From Promethearchaeota archaeon (GTDB lineage Archaea; Asgardarchaeota; Lokiarchaeia; Sigyniarchaeales; SOKP01): DNA of 5,032 nt. Shown here one piece after another: positions 1 to 5,032 of this stretch. Within the stretch, counting starts at the first letter, position 1. Each line of letters starts with the position of its first letter. The notes under the pieces are model-generated. The model did not search any database, was not told where the DNA came from, and was given only the letters and a program-made list of their open reading frames with translations. Where the stretch lies: assembly GCA_019057355.1 (NCBI GenBank), contig DXJM01000057.1, positions 1-5,032 of the forward strand, in the 5' to 3' direction. A program made the position numbers and the translations under genes.

Positions 1-726
1 GAACTTTTAAATGAATTTACGCAATATCCGGGATACGACTATGAGTTAGATGTATACGGGGAAGATGGAATGGAATTTAATGAAACGGACATGGATTTAT
101 TGCTCGATTGGTTATGGGGGAATGGAGGTGCATGGGATCATGGTTCATTTTCTGAATATTTACTTCCAATATTAATTGTTGCAAATTATGATAAATCAAT
201 TGAAGAGTTCTGCTTACAAATTTTATTGGAGCAATGGACAAATGGAACAATTCAAGGATATCCCTTATATCCCGAAGGATTTCCTCTTCCCTTGGGTTCT
301 GTAGTTATTTATGGGTTTGAAATTGGATATCAAGGTCCTGGTCAAGCGGTCATTCCAACGAACATATCTTTAGAGTCTGCATTGGCATTATGGGATCCAT
401 TAAATGAAGATTCATTAGTCTCCCCAGCAGGATTGGCAAAATGGTTTGCTGCGGTTGGAGGAAATGGTGATGCTATTAATACATTAAAAAATGCAATTGA
501 ATTAACTGATGGGGCAATGGATCTCCTTTTAGCTTGGATACCAAACTTCCAACGAAATGTGATGCCTTACCTTGCTCAATATCAATATAATTTACCCGCA
601 GATTCCATAACACTTGGTAACATAGTTCAAGGAGTAGGAATTGTAGGTGGCAGTATCTTTATCGGATTAGGCGCATTAGGCTTGGTAGGTAATATCATTG
701 CTAGAAGAAAAAGAGTAAATCCATGA
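1..726 (+). CDS. Large surface protein, 3' part, with C-terminal membrane anchor (5' end outside window)
   Basis: I do not recognise this family. The frame is open from the first base, so the gene starts upstream; the first Met in the window (position 70) is internal and has no ribosome site. 241 residues are visible. The first ~207 are acidic, rich in Trp, Tyr, Asn, Gly and Pro, with three N-x-S/T sequons (residues 27, 81, 121), which suits an exported, possibly glycosylated ectodomain. A Gly-rich hydrophobic stretch at about residues 208-230 is followed by ARRKR and the stop, giving one C-terminal helix with a short positive cytoplasmic tail. A short repeat, MDLLL-x-W, occurs at residues 31 and 173 and may mark two related units. 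The predicted topology needs an N-terminal signal, which cannot be seen. A T-rich tract follows the gene, so it is probably not co-transcribed with the mutase cluster. Location is inferred; function is unknown. Confidence 0.8.
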   Translation, partial: ELLNEFTQYPGYDYELDVYGEDGMEFNETDMDLLLDWLWGNGGAWDHGSFSEYLLPILIVANYDKSIEEFCLQILLEQWTNGTIQGYPLYPEGFPLPLGSVVIYGFEIGYQGPGQAVIPTNISLESALALWDPLNEDSLVSPAGLAKWFAAVGGNGDAINTLKNAIELTDGAMDLLLAWIPNFQRNVMPYLAQYQYNLPADSITLGNIVQGVGIVGGSIFIGLGALGLVGNIIARRKRVNP

Positions 727-759
727 GAAATAAAATCTTGAAATAGCGAATAACTTCCA

Positions 760-785
760 TTTTTTTTATTTTTTTTTCAATTTTT
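760..785 (+). terminator. T-rich transcription terminator after the surface-protein gene
   Basis: Starting 33 nt after the stop codon there are two T runs broken by a single A (760-777), then another five T (781-785). No GC-rich hairpin precedes them. Oligo-T on the non-template strand is enough for archaeal RNA polymerase to terminate, so this is a plausible end of the upstream transcript. It would separate that gene from the cluster starting at 1079. Confidence 0.5.
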
Positions 786-865
786 ACTTAAGTAATGAAC
801 ACGTTTCGAAAATTTTTAATATTATTCCGTTTTTGGATAATTAATACTCTACTGATTAACTATCA

Positions 866-875
866 TTAAATAATA
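866..875 (+). promoter_or_regulatory. Weak TATA-like box, candidate promoter of the mini-ORF and mutase cluster
   Basis: TTAAATAATA resembles an archaeal TATA element. Its centre lies about 26 nt before position 897, so transcription could begin close to the mini-ORF starts at 890 and 902 and run through the stem-loop into the mutase genes. In DNA this AT-rich such strings are common and no clear BRE is visible, so this is only a candidate. A second candidate, at 1034-1046, would start RNA so near the mutase Shine-Dalgarno site that the site would be at or beyond the 5' end, so I prefer the upstream one. Confidence 0.22.
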
Positions 876-889
876 TTAAGATAGATATT

Positions 890-991
890 ATGGTTACTGA
901 AATGAAAAAAAAGAAAATAACCGCGATTCCTAGCTTAGTATTATTATTATCCGTATTTCTCGTATTAGTACGCGTTGTAGTATTATTATAA
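890..991 (+). CDS. 33-codon mini-ORF: Lys-rich start then Leu/Val-rich hydrophobic stretch; leader peptide or tiny membrane protein
   Basis: An open frame of 33 codons sits between the surface-protein gene and the mutase. The second in-frame ATG (902) would give 29 residues beginning MKKKK. After four lysines and ITAIPS the rest is nearly all hydrophobic: across the ORF there are eight Leu, eight Val and two Ile, with one Arg at residue 28. Two readings are possible: a single-helix membrane microprotein with a positive N-terminus, or a regulatory leader peptide, since the stop codon lies 3 nt before a strong inverted repeat and 87 nt before the mutase start. No Shine-Dalgarno site precedes either ATG, so it would be leaderless or poorly translated. 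Codon bias (TTA, GTA) matches AT-rich coding DNA but may also arise from low-complexity sequence. It could be a chance ORF. Confidence 0.4.
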   Translation: MVTEMKKKKITAIPSLVLLLSVFLVLVRVVVLL

Positions 992-994
992 AGC

Positions 995-1034
995 ACTACC
1001 AATAAATACTTATCCTTGAGCTTTTATTGGTAGT
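995..1034 (+). repeat. Perfect 12-bp inverted repeat (stem-loop) in the mutase leader
   Basis: ACTACCAATAAA (995-1006) is exactly complementary to TTTATTGGTAGT (1023-1034), with a 16-nt loop. The stem starts 3 nt after the mini-ORF stop and ends 30 nt before the mutase Shine-Dalgarno site. No U run follows, so it does not look like a factor-independent terminator. The left arm can also pair with GTTGTAGT inside the last codons of the mini-ORF (975-981, seven pairs with one bulge), so two exclusive folds are possible. The loop contains TCCT, complementary to the AGGA of the mutase ribosome site. It could act as an RNA switch, an RNA-processing site or a DNA operator; the sequence does not decide between them. 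Confidence 0.6.
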
Positions 1035-1063
1035 ATAGTTAATAATTATTAAATTCAAAAATG

Positions 1064-1069
1064 TAGGAG
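1064..1069 (+). promoter_or_regulatory. Shine-Dalgarno site that fixes the mutase large-subunit start at 1079
   Basis: TAGGAG directly abuts the ATG at 1070, leaving no spacer, but stands 9 nt from the next in-frame ATG at 1079. The second start is therefore the better choice, and the longer reading by three residues is unlikely. Confidence 0.6.
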
Positions 1070-1078
1070 ATGAAAGAA

Positions 1079-2713
1079 ATGACCGAAAGTCAGGAGAAAA
1101 AAATTTCTGATACGCGAAATAAAGAAAGGCAGGCTAAATTCAAGAATTTATCAGATATTGATATTAAAAGACTTTACACACCTGATGATATTAAAGATTT
1201 TAATTATAATCAAGATCTAGGAGACCCTGGAAGATATCCTTTTACAAGAGGTGTCTATCCTTCAATGTATAGAGGACAATTGTGGACAATGCGCCAATTT
1301 GCAGGTCTTGGCACGGCAGAACACACGAACGAACGGTTTAAATTTTTGATTGCCCACGGTCAAACCGGATTAAGCGTGGCTTTTAGTCTCCATACGATAT
1401 ATGGATATGAAGCTACCGATCCTCATTCACTTGGAGAAATTGGGAAGGAAGGAGTTGCAATTGACACATTGAGAGACATGGAGATATTATTTGATGGAAT
1501 CGACCTATCAACGATTAGTACGAGCATGACAATAAATGGTCCAGCCGCTATTTTACTTGCAATGTATATTGTTGTTGCTGAAAAACAAGGGCATGCCCCG
1601 AGCGAACTAAGAGGAACAATTCAAAACGATGTTTTAAAGGAATATATGGCTCAGAAATCATGGATCTTCCCTCCAGAACCCTCAATGCGTTTAATCATCG
1701 ATACAATAGAATATTGTTATAAAGAAGTTCCACAATGGTATACAATTAGTATAAGTGGATATCACATCCGTGAAGCGGGTTCAACTGCTGTTCAAGAATT
1801 AGCATTTACACTTGCAAATGGATTTGCTTATATCGAAGCAGCCATAGAAAGAGGGCTTGATGTTGATGATTTTGCTCAAAGATTATCATTTTTTTTTAAC
1901 TCACATAATAATTTTTTTGAAGAAATATGCAAGTACCGGACCAGTAGAAGAATATGGGCAAAAAGATTAAAAAATAAATATGGTGCAAAAAATCCATCAT
2001 CAATGAGACTCAGATTTCATACCCAAACTGCTGGAGTATCTTTAACTGCTCAAGAGCCTGAAAACAATATAGCTCGAGTAACCTTGCAGGCATTAGCAGC
2101 TGTATTGGGAGGCACTCAATCCTTGCATACCAATTCATTTGATGAGGCACTCTGTCTTCCTACTGAAAAAGCTGCGAAAATAGCATTAAGAACCCAACAA
2201 ATTATTGCTCACGAATCAGGAGTATGTGATACTGTTGATCCTCTAGCAGGCTCCTATTATGTTGAATGGTTAACAAATAAAATGGAACAAGAAGTTGAAA
2301 ATTATTTTGATAAAATCGATGAATTGGGTGGCGTGATTCCGGCAATCAGGGCAAACTTTTTCCAAAAGGAGATAGCCAATGCTTCTTATAAATATCAACA
2401 AGAAATAGAAAATAATGAGAGAATTATCGTGGGAGTTAACAAATACAAGCAAGAAGACTCGTGTTCCACCGAAATTTTAAAACTTGATGATACAATTGCT
2501 GAAGAACAAGTCAAGAAACTTAATGATATTAAAAATTTGAGAAATGACAAAAAGCTTGCTAGTAAATTAGAAAATCTTAAAAGAGCTGCTGAAGGTACTG
2601 AAAACCTAATGCCATATATACTAGACGTTGTCAGGGAATATGCATCGATTGGAGAAATTATAACCATATTAAAACAAATATTCGATGTATATAGGGAAGA
2701 TTCGATATTTTAG
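1079..2713 (+). CDS. B12-dependent acyl-CoA mutase large subunit, methylmalonyl-CoA mutase family, isobutyryl-CoA mutase-like
   Basis: This is the catalytic TIM-barrel subunit of a coenzyme-B12 carbon-skeleton mutase. It has 544 residues, about full length for archaeal large subunits that lack the fused B12 domain. Family landmarks run in order: YPFTRGVYP (53-61), MYRGQLWTMRQ (63-73), GQTGLSVAF (94-102), SMTIN (149-153), GTIQND (179-184), SGYH (226-229, matching Tyr243/His244 of the Propionibacterium enzyme), and HTQTAG, TQSLHTNS and DPLAGSYYVE further on. Counting a constant offset of 15 to the Propionibacterium sequence, Tyr89 is Phe74 and Arg207 is Gln192. Arg207 binds the methylmalonyl carboxylate; Phe/Gln is the pair known from isobutyryl-CoA mutase. 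I therefore infer isobutyryl-CoA <-> n-butyryl-CoA, although automatic naming would say methylmalonyl-CoA mutase. 2-Hydroxyisobutyryl-CoA mutase is less likely because it has Ile at the first position. The protein is cytosolic and pairs with the small subunit encoded next. The family call is near certain; the substrate is moderately so. Confidence 0.95.
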   Translation: MTESQEKKISDTRNKERQAKFKNLSDIDIKRLYTPDDIKDFNYNQDLGDPGRYPFTRGVYPSMYRGQLWTMRQFAGLGTAEHTNERFKFLIAHGQTGLSVAFSLHTIYGYEATDPHSLGEIGKEGVAIDTLRDMEILFDGIDLSTISTSMTINGPAAILLAMYIVVAEKQGHAPSELRGTIQNDVLKEYMAQKSWIFPPEPSMRLIIDTIEYCYKEVPQWYTISISGYHIREAGSTAVQELAFTLANGFAYIEAAIERGLDVDDFAQRLSFFFNSHNNFFEEICKYRTSRRIWAKRLKNKYGAKNPSSMRLRFHTQTAGVSLTAQEPENNIARVTLQALAAVLGGTQSLHTNSFDEALCLPTEKAAKIALRTQQIIAHESGVCDTVDPLAGSYYVEWLTNKMEQEVENYFDKIDELGGVIPAIRANFFQKEIANASYKYQQEIENNERIIVGVNKYKQEDSCSTEILKLDDTIAEEQVKKLNDIKNLRNDKKLASKLENLKRAAEGTENLMPYILDVVREYASIGEIITILKQIFDVYREDSIF

Positions 2714-2715
2714 TG

Positions 2716-2722
2716 AGGAGGG
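2716..2722 (+). promoter_or_regulatory. Strong Shine-Dalgarno site for the B12-binding subunit
   Basis: AGGAGGG lies in the 14-nt gap after the large-subunit stop and 5 nt before the ATG at 2728. It rules out the GTG at 2713, which would place the ribosome site inside the coding region. It is one of the strongest ribosome sites in the window, consistent with efficient translation of the small subunit. Confidence 0.75.
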
Positions 2723-2727
2723 TAAAC

Positions 2728-3129
2728 ATGTCAAAACAAAAAATAATTAAAGTTTTAGTATGCAAGCCAGGATTAGATGGTCATGACAGGGGTGCGAAAG
2801 TAATCGCTCGAGCTTTACGAGATGCTGGAATGGAAGTTATCTATACAGGACTTCATCAAACACCCGATGACATCGTGAATACCATCATTCAAGAAGACCC
2901 TGATGCGGTGATGTTAAGTTTTTTAAGTGGTGCTCATAATACCTTATGTCCCGTAATAATGGAAAAATTGAAAGACCAAGGCATAGATGATGTTTTAATG
3001 GGAGTTGGTGGGATAATCCCCGAGGAGGATAAGATTACTTTAGAGAAACTTGGCTATAAAGGATTTCAAGGTCCAGGAACAGAATTAAAAGAAGTCGTTG
3101 AATTTGTTAGGAATAATTTGAAGAGATAA
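2728..3129 (+). CDS. B12-binding small subunit of the acyl-CoA mutase
   Basis: This 133-residue protein is a stand-alone cobalamin-binding domain that carries adenosylcobalamin in base-off/His-on form to the barrel of the large subunit. The diagnostic D-x-H-x-x-G motif is Asp17-Gly-His19-Asp-Arg-Gly22; His19 is the expected lower cobalt ligand, supported by Asp17 and by Lys13, which matches Lys604 of the Propionibacterium enzyme. The S-x-L motif is Ser64-Phe-Leu66 and the Gly-Gly turn is Gly94-Gly95 (GVGGIIP), so all cofactor-holding elements are intact. Length matches separate small subunits (McmA2 or IcmB type). It follows the large subunit by 14 nt and precedes the GTPase gene by 6 nt, indicating coupled expression. 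The fold says nothing about the substrate, which is set by the large subunit. Confidence 0.95.
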   Translation: MSKQKIIKVLVCKPGLDGHDRGAKVIARALRDAGMEVIYTGLHQTPDDIVNTIIQEDPDAVMLSFLSGAHNTLCPVIMEKLKDQGIDDVLMGVGGIIPEEDKITLEKLGYKGFQGPGTELKEVVEFVRNNLKR

Positions 3130-3135
3130 ATTAAA

Positions 3136-4131
3136 ATGGACTATTCTGATTTGATAGCTAAATTAAAGGAAGGAAGCACACGGGCAGTAGCACGATTAAT
3201 TACTATCTTGGAAAATGACATTAATGCTTCTGAAGCGATAATTAATTCCATCTATAAAGATACAGGCAAGGCTTACATTATGGGAGTAACGGGAGCCCCA
3301 GGAAGTGGAAAGAGCACGTTTATATCTACGATTACTAAAAAATTTCTTAAAAAAGGAAAAAAAATTGGCATAATATGTGTTGATCCAACCTCGCCTCTTA
3401 CAGGTGGCGCATTATTAGGGGATAGAATCAGAATGAAAGAAAATTTCTCGCTCAATAATGTTTTCATAAGAAGCATGGCAAATAGAGGGCAACTTGGTGG
3501 ATTGGCAAGAGCCACCGAAGATACTATTAAAATCTTGGATGCATATGGGTGTGATATTATAATAGTTGAAACTGTAGGTGTAGGTCAATCTGAAGTCGAT
3601 ATATTTAAATCAGCCCATACAGTAATAGTTTTATTGGTTCCGGGCATGGGTGATGATATTCAAGCAATTAAAGCAGGGATCATGGAAATAACAGATATTT
3701 TTGCGGTCAATAAAATGGATTTACCGGGTGCTGATAGAAAAGTAACAGACATTATTCAAATGTTAGAAATGAACATGAATTACAATTACACTTCGGAAAA
3801 TGCCAATAAAAATAATATGAAGCTCAAGCAATGGATTCCTGAAATTGTAAAAATTAATTCTATAACGGGGGAAAATTTTGATACCTTGCTTGATATTATT
3901 GAAAAACACAAGGCTTTTATGGATAAATTAGAAATTTATTCAAGTTATTTAATAAACCGTATTAAAAGCGAAACAATACAAATTTTGCGGTATAAATTGA
4001 CAAAGAAAGTCGAAGAATTAATACATTCTAATAAATTAATTGAGGAAAACATTTCTCAAGTCGTAGATAAATCGTTAGATCCATATTCAATGGCAAATTT
4101 AATCATAAAATTAATTGGTTTGGAAGATTAA
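3136..4131 (+). CDS. meaB: MeaB/ArgK-family GTPase, chaperone of the B12-dependent mutase
   Basis: This is a SIMIBI-class G3E P-loop GTPase, 331 residues and complete; MeaB of Methylobacterium has a similar length. In MeaB-type proteins GTP hydrolysis gates delivery of adenosylcobalamin to the mutase and helps replace damaged cofactor. Visible motifs: Walker A GAPGSGKS (53-60); the family signature VDPTSPLTGGALLGDRIRM (82-100); RSMANRGQLGGLARAT (112-127); the switch region ETVGVGQSE (145-153); and the guanine-specificity motif NKMD (192-195). The N-terminal helices and a C-terminal helical arm (about 270-331, with SLDPYSMANLI) match the dimerising parts of MeaB. The start is 6 nt after the small-subunit stop with no good Shine-Dalgarno site, suggesting translational coupling. 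Its place beside both mutase subunits supports the assignment. The old name ArgK (arginine transport kinase) for this family is misleading. Confidence 0.95.
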   Translation: MDYSDLIAKLKEGSTRAVARLITILENDINASEAIINSIYKDTGKAYIMGVTGAPGSGKSTFISTITKKFLKKGKKIGIICVDPTSPLTGGALLGDRIRMKENFSLNNVFIRSMANRGQLGGLARATEDTIKILDAYGCDIIIVETVGVGQSEVDIFKSAHTVIVLLVPGMGDDIQAIKAGIMEITDIFAVNKMDLPGADRKVTDIIQMLEMNMNYNYTSENANKNNMKLKQWIPEIVKINSITGENFDTLLDIIEKHKAFMDKLEIYSSYLINRIKSETIQILRYKLTKKVEELIHSNKLIEENISQVVDKSLDPYSMANLIIKLIGLED

Positions 4132-4135
4132 TTAC

Positions 4136-4143
4136 TTTTTTTT
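4136..4143 (+). terminator. T8 tract between meaB and the fourth gene, possible partial terminator
   Basis: Eight consecutive T residues begin 5 nt after the meaB stop, inside a 26-nt gap. In an archaeon such a tract can cause some termination, so the last gene might be expressed below the mutase genes. It is short and single, so full termination is doubtful. A ribosome site (AAGGA, 4150-4154) follows with a short 3-nt spacer to the ATG at 4158. Confidence 0.25.
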
Positions 4144-4157
4144 AACAATAAGGAAGC

Positions 4158-4931
4158 ATGAGTATTATTATTGTAGGTGGAGGAAAATTTGGCTTGAAAG
4201 CAATAGAATATGCTAAAGAAATCTGCCAAAAAGCTATTCTAATTGATAATAATCCACAATGCCAAGCAATAAGTCTTTCAGACAGGCAATTCAAAAATTA
4301 TAGTGAATTTAAGGAAAATATTGCACAACTAAATGAAAATGAACTCTATTTTGTCAACGACGAGATTAATATTATTAATGAAATAGTAACATTGATGGAT
4401 ATTAAATACGTCATTCCCGTAGTCCCCATCCACTTAATGGCATCTATCATTTCCTTTTTTATTCAGAAGAATTCTATAAATCTTATTCCTGACATTAACG
4501 GCACCAAAAATTTTACCTTTTCATGTGATAAGAATTTATTATTAAGTTCTAATATCCATAATGGTATAGTCTTCCTGTCCCACGCGAAAGCTGATGAATT
4601 ATGTCCAGATAATTGTTCTGGACCTCTTAATTTTTGTCCTCATTTTAAAAGAGAGAAATATAAAACCATTACCCGCTATTTAAGAGAATATTACAAAATA
4701 AATCATTATATTGATATAAATGAGGGGGAGATAATCAATATTACCATAATCATTGAGAGCTACCAATTAAAACCGGGACTTGGGGGGTTGGTGGGAGATG
4801 AGATTAATACAATTATAAATCTCTTGGAGCATAAAATATCCTCCTATAGAGATAAATATTGCAAAATTGTAGTTGCTACTACTTGCAATTGTCATGGTGT
4901 TATTACTTTTTTTAAAAAAGAAGAAAACTGA
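4158..4931 (+). CDS. Unrecognised Rossmann-like protein with clustered cysteines, last gene of the mutase cluster
   Basis: I cannot name this 257-residue protein. The N-terminus, SIIIVGGGKFGLKAIEYA, has the G-x-G-x-x-G type turn of a dinucleotide-binding Rossmann fold (Gly7, Gly9, Gly12), and the second strand ends in an acidic residue, ILIDNN (Asp30), as in NAD-binding or TrkA-N-like domains. The C-terminal half carries CPDNC (Cys149, Cys153) and FCPH (Cys160, His162), then S-Y-Q-L-K-P-G-L-G-G-L (201-211), and near the end TTCNCHG (Cys243, Cys245, His246). The Cys-x3-Cys-x6-Cys and Cys-x-Cys-His groups could together bind an Fe-S cluster or a metal. No membrane segment or signal is seen. Its place after meaB suggests a redox or cofactor role linked to the mutase, for example in cobalamin handling, or a nucleotide-dependent sensor; that is inference. 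It is not a methylmalonyl-CoA epimerase or a known adenosyltransferase by any motif I can see. The only nearby start is 4158; the next Met is residue 80. Confidence 0.85.
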   Translation: MSIIIVGGGKFGLKAIEYAKEICQKAILIDNNPQCQAISLSDRQFKNYSEFKENIAQLNENELYFVNDEINIINEIVTLMDIKYVIPVVPIHLMASIISFFIQKNSINLIPDINGTKNFTFSCDKNLLLSSNIHNGIVFLSHAKADELCPDNCSGPLNFCPHFKREKYKTITRYLREYYKINHYIDINEGEIINITIIIESYQLKPGLGGLVGDEINTIINLLEHKISSYRDKYCKIVVATTCNCHGVITFFKKEEN

Positions 4932-4948
4932 TTTTACATTCTAACACA

Positions 4949-5005
4949 TATATATTTTTCCTATTTTATAATAAGATATATTTGCTTTAGCTTCATATTT
5001 TTCCT
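4949..5005 (+). terminator. T-rich 3' region with two copies of ATATTTTTCCT, likely cluster terminator
   Basis: The 101 nt after the last stop hold no gene. Two pyrimidine-rich copies of ATATTTTTCCT (4952-4962 and 4995-5005) lie 43 nt apart, and TATTTT (4962-4967) follows the first. Tandem T tracts without a hairpin are what an archaeal terminator region looks like. The rest to 5032 is plain AT-rich sequence. Confidence 0.4.
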
Positions 5006-5032
5006 CAGTATTAAAAAAAATTATACAAATAA

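Noticed and set aside
977..1034. Repeated GTAGTAT motifs and the hairpin as part of a tRNA or small RNA gene
   Set aside because: There is no cloverleaf, no T-loop-like sequence and no CCA-side acceptor pairing; the elements fit a single hairpin only.
727..1078. Cobalamin riboswitch before the B12-dependent enzyme
   Set aside because: No B12-box-like conserved core is visible, and the only strong structure is the simple 12-bp stem.
1889..1918. T9 and T7 runs inside the mutase gene as possible frameshift or sequencing error
   Set aside because: The frame is intact through both runs, and the protein (SFFFNSHNNFFEE) matches the family at this place.
2270..2452. Minus-strand ORF of 60 codons inside the mutase large-subunit gene
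   Set aside because: It lies wholly antisense to a well-conserved coding region, has a Phe/Ile-rich composition expected from the complement of AT-rich codons, and shows no motif.
2395..2667. Minus-strand ORF of 90 codons near the end of the mutase large-subunit gene
   Set aside because: It is a Ser/Leu/Phe-rich shadow of the Lys/Glu-rich C-terminal part of the mutase, with no recognisable domain.
2713..2727. GTG start giving the small subunit five more residues
   Set aside because: It overlaps the large-subunit stop and would put the strong AGGAGGG site inside the coding sequence; ATG at 2728 has ideal placement.
3273..3515. Minus-strand ORF of 80 codons opposite meaB
   Set aside because: It is antisense to the strongly conserved P-loop and signature region of meaB, which explains the open frame.
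4966..5005. Minus-strand ATG with a good GAGGA ribosome site near the right edge
   Set aside because: The frame closes after 11 codons, and the apparent ribosome site is the complement of the T-rich terminator repeat.

Overview
The window reads as low-GC genomic DNA, most likely from an archaeon. Three things point that way. The B12-dependent acyl-CoA mutase is split into separate large and small subunits of archaeal type. The upstream gene encodes a surface protein held by one C-terminal membrane helix with a basic tail. Gene ends are followed by plain T-rich tracts rather than GC-rich hairpin terminators. An Asgard archaeon is my best guess, from protein style and base composition only; an AT-rich anaerobic bacterium is not excluded.

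Layout, all on the + strand. Positions 1-726 hold the 3' part of a large extracellular protein gene. Positions 727-1078 are a leader region: a T-rich terminator, a weak TATA-like box, a 33-codon ORF made almost wholly of Lys and then Leu/Val codons (890-991), a perfect 12-bp inverted repeat (995-1034) and a Shine-Dalgarno site. A four-gene cluster follows: mutase large subunit (1079-2713), B12-binding small subunit (2728-3129), a MeaB-type GTPase chaperone (3136-4131), and an unrecognised Rossmann-like protein with clustered cysteines (4158-4931). Gaps are 14, 6 and 26 nt, so it is probably one transcript. The last 100 nt are AT-rich with T tracts and no gene.

The first three cluster genes form one enzyme system. 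The two subunits assemble an adenosylcobalamin-dependent carbon-skeleton mutase, and the GTPase loads and protects its cofactor. By overall similarity this would be labelled methylmalonyl-CoA mutase. However, the two residues that choose the substrate in the Propionibacterium enzyme (Tyr89, Arg207) are Phe74 and Gln192 here, the pair known from isobutyryl-CoA mutase. No methylmalonyl-CoA epimerase gene is present, which fits. The likely reaction is therefore isobutyryl-CoA <-> n-butyryl-CoA, linking valine breakdown or branched acyl-CoA to straight-chain metabolism.

The two least explained elements are the fourth cluster gene, a possible metal- or Fe-S-binding nucleotide-binding protein, and the Leu/Val-rich mini-ORF followed at once by a stem-loop, which resembles a leader-peptide control region in layout.
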